A DNA stretch of 64,000 nucleotides, taken from the NCBI RefSeq assembly GCF_963259705.1, contig NC_081846.1:90222641-90286640 (forward strand), written 5' to 3'. A program made the translations under genes and the position numbers. Shown piece after piece: positions 24,070 through 35,778 of this stretch. How positions within the stretch are numbered: the first letter of the stretch is position 1; every line of letters starts with the position of its first letter. Under the pieces are notes generated by a model. That model was not told where the DNA came from and did no database searches. It saw only the letters and a program-made list of their open reading frames with translations. The DNA is from Myotis daubentonii (taxonomy: Eukaryota > Chordata > Mammalia > Chiroptera > Vespertilionidae).

Positions 24070-24240
24070 TGGCATCTCCTCTTATAAGGTCCCCAACCCT
24101 ATCTGGTCAGGGCTCTCCCCTTATAATATCATTTAACATTAATTACTTTCTCAATTTAAAAATATAGCCACAGGAGCCAGCACTTTAGCTTGTGAATTTT
24201 AGGGCTGGACCCCATTTGTACATAGCAATCCTCAAGGACT
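23834..24240. mobile_element. Old mammalian interspersed repeat with (GA)n tract
   Basis: The sequence gctgcaataacaaaacactg, caggctgggtggcccagaca, ctcacagttttggagctttt and ctcctcttataaggtccc matches a widespread ancient mammalian repeat. I recognise it but cannot assign it to a named family with certainty. The (GA)n run lies at about 24017-24067. Confidence 0.5.
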
Positions 24241-25244
24241 TTAAACACCACAACATGAAAACATCACTACAACAAAGAGAAGCAAGAAAGGTTACCCGGA
24301 TGCAGCTTTTCTCATTGTGCCTCCATTTCTCCTCTCAGGCCCACCACTTGGCACAGTGGATTGACTGCGTGATACTGAGGTGCCATTTACTCCTGCCCAT
24401 GTTGCTGCGCTCCCACTAGAGGAGGAAGTGAGAGGGAGGGACTCCTGATCGCCCTCTTAAGGCCACAGTGTGTCATATCCACATCCACGTTACTGTGGAA
24501 TGGAGAATGGACCTGCCCACAGGACCTGGTATTTCCCAGGAAAAGATGATCTGGAAGCCCAGAAATATAGGAAATGAACAAACTTAAAAAGAGCCCAGGA
24601 GATAGCAAAAGACGTTTGGGATATTTAAGTTCAAAAGTATCAACGTTTGCTTGACACAAGCCCAGAGAATGAAGTAGTCAGGGAGTAGTGAGGCCAAGGA
24701 AACGTGCCTTCTGAGGCAGGCGCTTCTCGGGCTGTGCAACCGAATTCCTGATGCTCTGAGGAAGCTCAGAACATGCCCAAATGCTGGCGTCAGTGAGGGG
24801 GCACAGTTGACAGGGGGCACAGTTAAGCGCTGAAAGTCTTCCCCGAGAAAGCAGCAACGGTGGGACTGCCCGGGTCCCCTCTGCTCTGGGAGTGGCTGCG
24901 AGGTTGACACTTGGGAGAGGCCCCTCCCTGGATTTCTCCTCATCACTGTCTCCCTGGACTCAGGCTTTTGGAAATGCAAAGTGTCTGGGTTTACCCTCAT
25001 TCCCTCCAAGGTGTGTGCAATCACAGACAGACAGTGCACCGTGTGAGTGTACACGTTTTAAAAAAAGATTGATAAAAAAGAAACGATGAAGCAAAGTGGA
25101 AGGGACTATTCAGTGCTGGAGGGCACTGGGCAGCCACCATGGGAAGGTGATGGAAGCCTTGTTTATACTTTGAACACAAGTGATCTAACCACAGATGGAT
25201 GGCCTTAGAATTAGCACATATTTTATATTTATATATATTTTATA

Positions 25245-25272
25245 TATATTTTTAACCCTCACTTGAATATAT

Positions 25273-25318
<46 letters not shown>

Positions 25319-25490
25319 TGAGAGAGAGAGAAAGAGAGAGATGTGAAATATCTATTTGTTGCCTAACCTATGCTCTTTGATTGGGGATTGAATCCACATC
25401 CTAGGTACGTGCCCTGACCAGGAATTGAACCATAAACCTTTTTGTGTATGGGATGATGTTCCAACCAACTGAATCACTGAGCCAGGGCCA
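25245..25490 (-). mobile_element. Ves-type SINE with (GA)n
   Basis: Plus-strand landmarks are aaccctcacttgaatatatg and a (ga)n run at 25275-25345. They are followed by atttgttgcctaacctatgc, acgtgccctgaccaggaatt and ccaactgaatcactgagcca, the reversed tRNA head. Confidence 0.75.
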
Positions 25491-25734
25491 TATTTTATAT
25501 TTTATTTAAAGGGACCAAGAAGGACTGATGATAAAAAAGTAGAATAGGGAATAGAATAGGGAATTGAAATAGAGAAAATAAAGAACAAAAAAGCATCTTA
25601 TTCTATTTCATGGCCCAATGCCAGGGGCACTCCACCCCTCTCAAGAAGCATTGGCCACTCCCTTCTTTGCCTTACTGGACCCCTAACAGACTAGCCCAGC
25701 ACTTACATCACACTGTCACCTTCAGTATGTGTTA

Positions 25735-25855
25735 TGTCTCTGTTCCCAGAATAGACCATTAGAGGCAGGCCAGGACACTATCTCAGTCTCTCTGGTACAT
25801 GAAACAGTGCCTGCCACATGGTAGAACCAGGTGAATATTTGTTAAACATAATTAT
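25735..25855 (+). mobile_element. L2 LINE 3' end
   Basis: The order agaccattagaggcaggcca, gtacatgaaacagtgcctgc, cacatggtagaacc and gaatatttgttaaacata matches the L2 terminus. Confidence 0.5.
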
Positions 25856-27227
25856 TTAGAGAGAGAGCCCATGCTACTGTGGAGAGGCAGAGCCATCACT
25901 CAATAAAATTCTGCAAAAGTTTAATGTCTCTTCCTCCAGACCCTTTTCCTCCGCCAATGCCCTTCTCCTCCAAAGGCCAGGTCTCTGAGAAGTTGCCTGT
26001 GGCCCAAAGCCCTGGCTATGAAACCACAATGGCCTTCTTTTTCCCAAGGACCCTCTGACACAGAAATGCCTCCTCTTCTCTCTATTCTTTTGTCCCAGGA
26101 ATTAAAATGATTTTCTTTCTTTAAGAAGAAGAACCTGTTTTCATTTGAAAAGATAAGAGGACAGCTTAACCTGAATAACTCTCTAGTGGGAAAAATTTCA
26201 AAAAAAAAGAAAAAGGTCAAAGAATTCCGAACCTGCCAAATCCAGTCCCTGCCAGGAAGAGGCCTGCAAACATGACTTTAAGTCACATTGCTCCTCTTTC
26301 CCTGGCCTAGGAACCTTATTAAATGAATTTTCAAGACAAGAATTCCACTCAGTATTTACACAGGTCACCCGCTGCGCTCACCCCTGACTTCTTAACCCTG
26401 AGTGCTGGGATTAACAATGGCTGTGGGCACTTTCTTCCTCCCAGGAGAACAAAGAGAACTCCTTTTAAGGGTGATGCTCTCATCATCATTTCCACCGGAT
26501 TCCCAGAGGCACCTTACATCAAAGAAAGGTTAAGAAACCTGAACCAACAGAAGACCCTTAATCCATCTCAGGAAGGTGAGAATCAATCTTATAAAACTTT
26601 TAGAGAAAGACTTTTCCCAGTTAACCCTTTACCATATTTGATCTCCTAATCTTTTGTTTGCATCTATAAATATTCTTAACTTCCATTAGTATTTTCAGAG
26701 GCATATTTTTCACCCCAATGTATCCAAGTCACATTAAAATATCCCTCCCTCTTTATAATACAGTGTCATCTATATTGTTCACTGGCAATTATATCAGTGG
26801 CCTAACACCACCAACTGGGAACAAGCTGTAAGGGTACCAGTTCTTAATTCCTCACTGAAGCATTTCAAAGTCTGCAAGTGAAACTCTGGCAGAAAGAAAT
26901 ACAAATGCAGGGCTACACAAGAAAGGAATACAAAATCACAAAATCTCAGACTTGGAAACACACTCAGAGTTTATTATTCTGGGTCATTCACTGCTGGAAT
27001 TCTTATTATGGTATCCCTAATAAACTGTCATTTATTTATTATTTGATGACTTCCAAAGCAAGGAATCCACTATCACTTAAGCTATTTTACTTTCTTATTA
27101 CAATCCCTGAGTTCTTAGGAGATTCATCCTTAAAGTCAGGCAAATTCTGACTTCTAGTTGGTCTGCTTGGGACATATGAGCAACTTGGATTTTTTATGTA
27201 TCTAGGTTGTTTTCCAGGAAATTTAAG

Positions 27228-27228
<1 letters not shown>

Positions 27229-27291
<63 letters not shown>

Positions 27292-27308
27292 TCTCTCTTT
27301 TTCTCTCT
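27229..27308. repeat. (CT)n microsatellite
   Basis: About 40 CT units, with a single interruption near 27278 and a degraded right end. Confidence 0.95.
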
Positions 27309-27780
27309 CATTATGTTTAGAAAGAACTCTATCCTGCTTATCTTTGTTGATCTTCATAGTCCCTGAGTCCCTGACACTGTGCAGCGGGACTAGTTAACAC
27401 CCAGAGAGTCAATGAAAGGATGAGTGAATGAGCACATATCTTAGTTGTGCCTCTTCAGTGAGGAGAGACGGCAGGAAATGCCCAGTATCCTAAATCTCTG
27501 TGCCATCCATTACTGTCTACTGCGATACAAGTTCCCTAGAGCAATGGTGGGGGTGTGGGTTTAGGGCTTTTGGGTGGTGATTCTCTATTTGAGGCTGAGT
27601 GAGGAGAGGGGGACACTTCATTACTAACCATGACTTGGACACCTATTTCCCATGAGTTAGATGGAGCTGCCAGGCCTGCACTTTTACCTTTGCACTGAGA
27701 TCTAACCTTAAAACAAACAAGCAAGGCACAGGTTTCTCTGCTTCCTTCATTTAGCCAGGGTTTTAAAAATGTGGGTGTCC

Positions 27781-27988
27781 AGCCCTAACCAGGTAGCTCA
27801 GTTGGTAAGAGCATCATCCCTGTATGCCAATGTTGCCAGTTTGATCCCCTGTTAGGAAACATACAAGAATTAACTAAAGAATGAATAAATAAGTAGAACA
27901 ACAAATTAATATTTCTCTCTATCTCTCTCCCTCCATTTCCCTTTCTCTCTCTCTCTAAAATTAGTAAATAAAATTAAAAAAATAAATT
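27781..27988 (+). mobile_element. Ves-like tRNA-derived SINE, diverged subtype
   Basis: It starts agccctaaccaggtagctca and contains gagcatcatccctgtatgcc, tttgatcccctgttagg and a ctctctccctccatttccc tail, then A-rich DNA. The target duplication aaatgtgggtgtcc (27767-27780) and aaatgcaggtgtcc (27989-28002) matches at 12 of 14 bases. Confidence 0.8.
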
Positions 27989-28347
27989 AAATGCAGGTGT
28001 CCATTAATTCAAGTACATTTTTCAATGACATGGGGCTTTAGAGTATAAGAATACAGGGAATAAGGTAAAGTTCAATAATGCCTTACCAATTAAATAAATT
28101 CAAATTATTTAAAACATGATATGTTTCAAAAAGTATAACACTCTTAGTTTAGCTATTGTGGTGGGGTATACAGAATAAGCTGCCAGTCTTGGGAAGGAGG
28201 ATTGAGTACCAACTATTCTCTTTATTTGCTGTAGAATTTTAATCAAGATATTAAACATTTATGTCTTAGTTTCTACAACTACACCAATCACACAGGGTTA
28301 TTGTGAGAATTAATGTGTGCATTAATTAGAATAGTGTCCATAGAGTA

Positions 28348-28693
28348 TCTATAATAATAAAAGTGTAATATGCTAATTAGATCGAATAGCCAAATGGTCT
28401 TCCAGATGTCATTCCAGATATCCTTCCAGATGAAGCTGCAGCGGCAGGGCAGAGACAGAGGTGGTTAGGGGCGATCAGACAGGCAAGCAGAGTGGTTAGG
28501 GGTAATCAGGCAGGTAGGCAGGCCAGCAGTTAGGAGCCACTCATCCCAGATTGCGAGAGGAATGTCCAACTGCCAGTTTAGGCCCTATCCGGTAGTTGGA
28601 CATCCCCCAAAGGGTCCTGGATTGCAAGAGGGTACAGGCCGGGCTGAGGAACTCCCCACCCTCATGCAAGAATTTCATGCACTGGGCCTCTAG
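28348..28693 (+). mobile_element. HeliBat-type Helitron, complete
   Basis: The 5' end is TCTATAATAATAAAAGTG, preceded by A. The 3' end is gcactgggcctctag, with CTAG at 28690-28693 and T after it. This is the A|T insertion rule of Helitrons. The interior has short tandem ggcaggcaggcc-like motifs and gttggacatcccccaaaggg. No coding is present. It sits 6 bp from the left arm of the inverted duplication. Confidence 0.9.
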
Positions 28694-28699
28694 TATATT

Positions 28700-28880
28700 A
28701 TAACAGAGTAATGTAGTAAGGCATATTTAGTCTGATATAGTGATTTCTGTTGTGCATTGTCTATATCCATAGGAATGGCCTGACAGGTACAGGTGTGCCT
28801 GTGGGACCACACAAAAGATGCTTTGGGGGCAATCTTGCATCTCACTGTTCTGGAACTATCTTACTTAGAGTTCAACCACA
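28700..28880 (+). repeat. Left arm of a 180-bp inverted duplication
   Basis: This arm runs from ataacagagtaat to gagttcaaccaca and pairs with 29254-29437. Long identical blocks include gtgggaccacacaaaagatg, ctttgggg and ctggaactatcttacttaga. The arms differ by scattered substitutions and small indels, including a 10-bp insertion near the inner end. Confidence 0.88.
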
Positions 28881-28924
28881 TCATAGTAAGGTCATCCAGT
28901 TTAGAGGGAGGGTTGTTGGGCTGA

Positions 28925-29050
28925 TTATCAGGAGATCTGGCCTCTAGTCTCAGCTATGCCATGAATTAGCTGGCTGACCCATGTTAACCAGTTAATCCAG
29001 GCCCCAGTGTCCTCAGCCAGCCTTCTAACCTCACAGAGACCCTATGGAAA
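28925..29050 (+). mobile_element. MIR fragment in the spacer of the inverted duplication
   Basis: The order atctggcctctagtctcagc, tatgccatgaattagctggc and ccccagtgtcctcagcc resembles the left half of a MIR element. Confidence 0.4.
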
Positions 29051-29253
29051 GAAAGATTGAGAACTAAGGGTTCTAATCATACAAATGCCTGCTGATAATT
29101 AAGAGGTCTAAAACCCATATTGTCTCTTTTCTCTCTTGAAGGCTCTTCAATACCAAATAGTTCCAGAACTACCAGTTATCCTTCTAGTCTTTCTCTCCCT
29201 CTCTCTTTTTTGCTTCCATCATGTTGTTCTGAGAATGAATGATCCTCTTAGTT

Positions 29254-29437
29254 GTGGTTGGACATTGCTGAACTCTAAGTAAGATAGTTCCAGAGCACTG
29301 AGATGCAAGATTCCCCCCAAAGCATCTTTTGTGTGGTCCCACAGGCACATCTATCTGTACCTGTCAGTCCATTCCTATGGATACAGACAACGCATAACAG
29401 AAGTCACTATCGGACTAAATATGTATTACTCCATTAT
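29254..29437 (-). repeat. Right arm of a 180-bp inverted duplication
   Basis: Reverse complement of 28700-28880, from tgtggttgg to ctccattat. The arms are separated by about 373 bp that contains a MIR-like fragment and otherwise unrecognised DNA. Confidence 0.88.
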
Positions 29438-30449
29438 GCCATTCAGGCCTGATTCAACTCAGAGGCCCACCAGTTTTGATCCTTGTTTTAGTCCTATACA
29501 CCATTCTTTATTTTCAATGCTGTAAATAGTTAAAGCAAGATCAAACAAAGAAGAAAGAAAAAAAAAAAACAAGAAAAAATAGTGCAAGAGAAATAGCAAG
29601 AATCTGTGTCAGGTCTGGAGAAGGCACAGTGTGAGCTGCATATTTCAGGCCCTTTCTTCCATCCCCCACCACCGTTGATCCCTGTGGAGATAGTTCTAAA
29701 ACCCAGACACATCTCATTATAACAGAAAATTACAAGAAGAGAAAATACATATTCTTGATCACAGAAAAGTGTCTTTGAGACCATGCTACAGGGCTGTCCA
29801 CATCCTGCCCCCTTTGCCTAATCCTAATAATTGTTTGTTCCCCTAGGATTTTGATCACATGGTGCCCTTGCCATGACCATATCAACAGTCCTCATTCTGT
29901 CAATGTGGAATTAAGTTGTGAGGACAGAAAACCTGACTTTTCCTAACAGCTATCAAGACTGGTGTCTTTCACCATCCCTCATATAAGATGGGTTCTAACT
30001 CCTTTATCCCTCTAAGCTTCAGATATTCCATTTTGTTCACATTCTTTTCAGAATCTGATTCTCACAACTCAGATCTGTATCCAGCAAGGTTATGATCCAC
30101 ATATACCACTTCTCTCCAAGATCCAGCAATCCACTTCTATTAATACAGCCTGCATTTATGCTAGTTGCTTTAAAAGCCCTTAGTAAAGGAGACTGCAGTA
30201 AAGATGGCAGGATATATGTGACAAGTGTCCTTCTGAAACTCAGATATGCTTGTGATCTTCTTTTTACATTTAATGGATCCCAGCACAGAATAAATAATAA
30301 AGAATTGCCACTGCACAGTCGAAGCAAATTAAAGTGGATGCATTTGACTTCAGCGATGAACTGACACTGGCCTGGAATATCAATTGCAACTCATAAAGGT
30401 CAAGTTCAATCAAGGATTTGCCTGGAGGTCTGGAAATAAGCTGCTCAGG

Positions 30450-30467
30450 TGACACCAAATTTAGGTT
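30450..30467 (+). repeat. 18-bp inverted repeat downstream of the laminin G4 exon
   Basis: The sequence tgacaccaaatttaggtt is the exact reverse complement of 32069-32086. The two copies flank the exon at 30559-30783. Confidence 0.85.
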
Positions 30468-30558
30468 AAAATTTTGCAGAGTTCTGGAGGGCATATACTA
30501 GTACTTTCCCTCTAGCCCATTATGACACTCCATCAGGCTCCCTGCCATCAGCACTCAC

Positions 30559-30783
30559 CATTCTTGCAGAGCAGGACAGCCAGGAAGTTGTGAGAGGAAG
30601 AATTGATATAAAGCAAGAGGCTGGGTGCCTGGGCTGTCGCAAAGCTAAGTGCGATGTTTTCCTTAGATGGAGCCGGCTCTGCGTAAATGGCTGAGGAAGA
30701 CTGGCTTAGATTCTTGGTCACTGGGTAGGGTTCTTGAAACATGTAAGTAACTGAAGTGCCAGCCTCAAAAACAGCAGAAACCT
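30559..30783 (-). CDS. CNTNAP5: CNTNAP5 exon: start of laminin G domain 4
   Basis: This 225-bp exon encodes 74 full codons plus split Glu and Gly codons at its ends (phase 1 on both sides). The product begins [20 protein letters not shown] and continues through [20 protein letters not shown] to AVLLCKNG. That is the first beta strands of the fourth laminin G domain, just after the membrane-distal EGF repeat. The acceptor is tttattttgcag and the donor GTGAGTGC, both strong. The frame is open with no stop or frameshift. The Caspr ectodomain lies outside neurons and glia and mediates cell adhesion. The next exon, completing this domain, would lie further left but was not found. N-linked sequons NLS and NSS are present. 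Confidence 0.9.
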
Positions 30784-30839
30784 CTGCAAAATAAAAGAGG
30801 GAAAAACACACATTAAGATATGAATTGAGTATTCAGGAT

Positions 30840-31058
30840 ATAATCATAGCTTGTTTATTGTTCCTATGCATTAGGCACTGTGTGAGGGTTTGTACATTAA
30901 TTATATAATATGCTTTCCACAATAATTCTCAAGTGGCAGAAATCATCAACCTCATTTCCAAATGAGAAACATGAGGCTTACAGAGGCTAAGAACCCTGCA
31001 CAGATTGCATAGCTAAAAGAGAGAACTGGGATTTGCATTGTGAAATTCAGGTCCAGTG
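30840..31058 (-). mobile_element. MIR SINE, antisense
   Basis: Reverse MIR landmarks are visible: attaggcactgtgtgagggt, tttccaaatgagaaacatga, ggcttacagaggctaagaac and gcatagctaaaagagagaac. It lies only 57 bp upstream of the laminin G4 exon acceptor. Confidence 0.65.
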
Positions 31059-31609
31059 TAATATATATTTGCAGAATAACTATCATGTGCCAGGCTCATT
31101 TTTCAAGAAGCAAAGATAAAATGTCCCTGCCTTCAACACAGTATAGAGAAATTTCACTGGGACCATCTTACTTTTAAAACTGAGATGCTAAGAATTCTGG
31201 TTTGTCTTTTTCTCCTGTATCAGGAGGGTTTTAAGTGGGTTCTAAATTACTGAAAACAGTGTACAGGGGAGGTAGCAGCATTGCTCTGTGGTGTGGGGGA
31301 AGGGTGGGAATCCATTGAAATAGAAGAGAGGGACTTATGGAAACAGTGAGAAAGGCGTAGATATCCTACTCTCGGACTCAACTTTCTGAATGTCTAGGAA
31401 TTGGCATCCAATCCCCAAAAAGAGAAAAGACTTGGGCAAATAGGCCTCATGTGATGCCCTACATAGTGTTCTGCCACCTCTATGAGGAAAGGAAGCGTCC
31501 CCACACTGATGATATTCAATCAGCAGGAACATGCCAGCCCCAGATCTTACTGTGGAACGTTCTTGTCCCACTGCCAGGTTAGTGGGGCCGGCGTGGGACT
31601 GGGCTTCAG

Positions 31610-31800
31610 CACTGGGCGGGAAGCCTTGCTCAGTTCCATACTAGCTGTGCAGTCCCAGGGAAGCAGGTGAGCACGGTGAAGACTGTCTTCTCCTTGGGCC
31701 AATGGGAAGCATGGATCCTACCTCAACACTTCTTTGTGGAGGAGTAAATGATGTGTGCAAAGCACTTAAGACAGTCGCCCATCACAGTTTGAACTCATAG
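31610..31800 (+). mobile_element. MIR SINE
   Basis: The order tactagctgtgcagtcccag, tcttctccttgggccaatgg and gatgtgtgcaaagcacttaa follows MIR. Confidence 0.5.
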
Positions 31801-32068
31801 GCTCCCAAAGCAGAAGACAATTTAACCAGAACCCATTCCAATTTTCTTCATTTAAAACATCTGCTTATTGACTATATGTTTATCTAAATGCTGAGATATG
31901 CTCTTCTCTTAATCAAGGCTACTCTGAAATTCCCTTTCAACTTTGTCTCTGTACAGCAAAGGTTCCCTCTTAGAACAGCATAGCTTAGGTCTGGCAGCAA
32001 GCCTCTGTCATAAAAATAGTAAGCAAGAAGCTGTATTGACATAATTTCTCTTTCCAACTGACAATTTC

Positions 32069-32086
32069 AACCTAAATTTGGTGTCA
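32069..32086 (+). repeat. 18-bp inverted repeat upstream of the laminin G4 exon
   Basis: The sequence aacctaaatttggtgtca is the exact reverse complement of 30450-30467, on the other side of the exon. Confidence 0.85.
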
Positions 32087-32515
32087 ACTGACATATGCAA
32101 TGTTCCTAGTTCCCCATGAAATTATCTCATTGAATTAATGGCACCTAGAACATAATCAAACCTGGCTTTTGCTTTCTAATTTGATTGCTAATTTGTTCTA
32201 CTTTTGTGAAAACTCTATAACAACCTGCAACTGTGACAACAAAAAAAGAAGGCTGCATATTTATGTATATTGTTAGCAGATAGGGAATACTCTTTTATTT
32301 TTGCTAAAGGTTCAGAGAAAGTGTTCACATTTACAAGCAAGTCCTTCTAATTACAAAGATGTGCAGTAGAGATTTGTGACCGTGATGATGTGGGCTAATT
32401 ATTAGTTTGATTCAAGCACTTTCCTTGAGTGAACTAACTTCCTTGGGGACATTTTGCCTGCCTTTTGAGCTACTGTCTCCTAGTTAACAGATAAATGGTT
32501 TTCATTTGATGTTTG

Positions 32516-32518
<3 letters not shown>

Positions 32519-32557
<39 letters not shown>
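32519..32557. repeat. (TG)n microsatellite
   Basis: About 19 TG units directly to the left of a Helitron. Confidence 0.95.
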
Positions 32558-32595
32558 AAGTGTAAGTATAATTTAGAGCATTCTGTTATGTAGCA

Positions 32596-32988
32596 CTGGA
32601 GGCCCAGTGCACAAACTTGTGCACCAGTGGGGTCCCTCAGCCTGGCCTGCATGATCAAGCCAAAACCAGCTCTCAGACATCCCCTGAGGGGTGCTAGATT
32701 GCAAGAGGGCACAGGCCAAGCTGAGGGACCCCATTGGTGCAGGATTCAGGCCAGGGAGGGACCAATGAAGGGCTGCAGGGCATGTCTGGCCTTCTCACTC
32801 AGTCCCCAATCAGCCAGGCCCCAGCAGCAAGCTAACCTACTGGTCAAAGAACCTGCCCCCGGTGGTCAGTGCATGTCATAGCGAGTGGTTGAGCAGCCTT
32901 AGCATATCATTAGCATATTATGCTTTGATTGGTTGTAAGGCCGACCAGCTGACCAGACACTTAGCATATTAGGCTTTTATTATATAGT
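32596..32988 (-). mobile_element. HeliBat-type Helitron
   Basis: The 3' end is ctgg (a changed CTAG) followed by aggcccagtgcacaaacttgtgcac, a hairpin. The minus-strand 5' end is CTATATAATAAAAGCC then TAATATGCTAAGTGTC. The internal gcccccggtggtcagtgcat is a one-base-deleted form of the CTCF-like motif in the copies at 57261 and 59388. Confidence 0.88.
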
Positions 32989-33639
32989 ATATTAACTATG
33001 GGCATACATAGTACATTTTTTCTTGATACTTAAGACATGAAATTAAATGAAAAGTATTTTTTTAACTAGAAATGTTCTACCAACTTTCTTTCCTCCCTCC
33101 TCCCCTATTCCTACTATTTTTATTGTTTATTCAATAGTCAATTTCAACACAAAGAAAATTCAGCAAACCACCTGGATTCTATTATTCTATCAGTTGATTG
33201 TATTTTATAATCTAAGAGTTTAAACTCTCTGATTGATTGGCCTGAACATACAAAACCATTGGAATAAATAGAAGAAACATCTTAACTGTGAAGACGTTCA
33301 TCAGTGACCATGGTGCTACTGTAGGACCACAATGCCAATATTAACACACCTTTAGAGCACCTACAAGGTAGAAGGAACTATGCTGATTATATTCAGAGCA
33401 TACAGGATACACATTAAAAAATAACACTGATGGAAGATAGCCTAGTATATGATGTGTGAGTGACTGAAAATAATTTCCAGATTGGATGTCTCCATGGGTG
33501 AGAGTAGCCTAGGAAAATCTGAAAGAGGAGCTCACTGTTGATTAGGCCTTGACATGTGGAATGAACTAAGAGAAGGAGCCAGGAGACAGGGTGGTGCTGC
33601 AGAAGGTGTGTGTCCCTGAGTCAAACATGAGGTCTGACT

Positions 33640-33812
33640 GACTTGGAAACTGGCTGTACCGTTCTCCAGCATTCACAGGATTCCACTTAACCGCAGTTCA
33701 CTCACATATAAACAGGGATGAATTCAGTCTTGTGGTGGTAGAAAGAGTAGAAATAATCATGTAAAGTCATAGCACATAGTTGGAACTCAATAAATAATAG
33801 CTGGTCTTTATA
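33640..33812 (+). mobile_element. MIR SINE
   Basis: The order tcacatataaacagggatga, aataatcatgtaaagtcata and gcacatagttggaactcaat follows the MIR 3' half. Confidence 0.55.
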
Positions 33813-34444
33813 ACTGTGATAGAATAAATTAGAACAAGAATGAAGACCAATCCTGGGTAATGAGTTAGCTAGTGCTTACCTAAAAATCAATTAGGTTGTA
33901 ATTATTTCAGGAAATCATCAAACACACTAAAAACAAATTTAAAAATTGGCATGATATTAGAAATTTGTTCTTAAAATTTTTATAATAATGATCCTGTGGA
34001 TATGTGCTCTTGTGAGTCCTTATTATTTAACAATACATATTGCAATATTTCAGATAAAGTGATAAGTTATCTGGCATTTGCTTCAAAATAGTAAAAGAAG
34101 ATAAGTGGGTGTGAGCATTTAGATGAAATAAAAATGGCCATGAGTTGATAACTACTGAAGATAAATAATAGGTGCTTGGCATTGTAAAATTCTTCTCTCT
34201 ACCAGAGTGTACAAATGATATTTTTCTGCAGTAAAAAGTAAAAAATAATGTCCTCAGAAAGGTAAATATTAGACAATTTTCAATAGTTTTTTTTTTTTTA
34301 CAATTAGTAAAGTATAAGCTAAAATATACATGTTACTTTTCACTGAAATTCTATTACTAAGGAAATAATTTATTAATGTGAATATCACAGCATTATCTAT
34401 GTGAAAATACTGGGATAATCTAAAATTCCAAAATATAAGAGCAA

Positions 34445-34660
34445 CTATTTAGTGAGACTCTGTAGGTCAGGCATCATCCCAAGTTCTTTGTGAAGTGCTC
34501 ACTGCATATGCACCACAAATCTTTGTGAAGAATTCCTGAATTGTCCACACTTTTTATATCTACAGGCATGAAAACCAGGAATCATAAGGTTGAGCTACAC
34601 AACCATTGTCCTACCTGTAGACTGTGGATGAGCCAGAATATGCACACCAGCAGATCTGGA
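34445..34660 (-). mobile_element. MIR SINE, antisense
   Basis: Reverse MIR text is visible: ctctgtaggtcaggcatcat, gcatgaaaaccaggaatcat and aaggttgagctacacaacca. Confidence 0.45.
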
Positions 34661-34759
34661 GGCAGAGTCCCACTAGTGCTAAGGTAGCTCTGGTGGTAGG
34701 ATTGCTTAAATAAGCAGGAACCATTCCATCAGATAGAATATTATGCAACATTAAGACTT

Positions 34760-34845
34760 AAAAATTCATGCACAGGGGTGTCCCTCAGCCTGGCCTGCAC
34801 CGTCTCTAATCTGGGACCCCTTGGGGGATGTCTAACTGGGCGGTG
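34760..34845 (-). mobile_element. Helitron 3' fragment
   Basis: The stretch tgcacaggggtgtccctcag, cctggcctgcaccgtctcta and gggaccccttgggggatgtc matches the 3' inner region of the other HeliBat copies. Both termini are missing. Confidence 0.6.
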
Positions 34846-35263
34846 CAGTTGGATGAAGAGTATGAATTACAGATTTTTTGCAGATAATCACAGGTGCTTC
34901 TGCCCACAATGTTTTTAAATTCCAGCAGGAAGTTGGATTAAATAAAGCATTGTTTGGCATAGGGGCTTGGGAAATGTGTCTTAATGAATTAACAAGACTT
35001 TTTATAACTGTCATCATCATTTGAATATAAGTGGTGTTTAAAATGGTGATTAAAACACTTTATTTTGATAATTGAAATGCTGCTCCTTTTCAAAATTATT
35101 ATATTTTTAAAAGTAAATGACTGTTTACATTCAACATTATTTTTTATTAGTTTCATATGTACAGCATAATGGTTAGCCAATCATACACTTTAAAAAGTGT
35201 TCCCCCTAATATTCCTGTACCCAATGGGCACCATACATAGTTATTAAAATGTTATTGACTATA

Positions 35264-35767
35264 CTAGAGACCCTACACATGAAATTCTTGCAAGGATAGG
35301 CCTTCCTTCCTCTGGCTGCCAGCACCGGCTTCCAGAAACTGGGACATGGGCTTCCCCCAGCTTCTGGCAGCCTGCCTTGCCCCTACTCACACCCACCTTG
35401 GCCTAGAGCTGCCCGCATCTGCCGCCATCCTCCTTCCTTCACAATTGATCACCCCGCTTGCCAGTGGCCTGGGCCTCCAGCTGTGGGGTGATCATGGAGC
35501 GATGACGGGGGTCCACCGACCAATCGCATAGAACCTGCCTTGGCTGGCCTGGCGCCAGTGCGTGTCATAGCATGGTCATCTGGACGGTTGTTCTGCTGTT
35601 TAGCCCTTTGGTTGCCTAACTGCTCCCCTGCTGACCTGATAGCTCCCAACTGCCCTCCCCTGCTGGCCTGATCTCGCCCCCAACCGGCCATCTTGTGGTG
35701 GCCATCTGTGGTGGCCATCTTGTGATGACATAGCATGTGATGCCACCTAGGCTTTTATTATATAGGA
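35264..35767 (-). mobile_element. HeliBat-type Helitron in the L1 3' UTR (first of a pair)
   Basis: The 3' CTAG is at 35264-35267, next to A on the plus strand. The minus-strand 5' end at 35767 is TCCTATATAATAAAAGCC. The interior includes ccatcttgtggtggccatct repeats near 35690 and gtgtcatagcatggtcatct. Confidence 0.9.
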
Positions 35768-35778
35768 TTATATATGTA

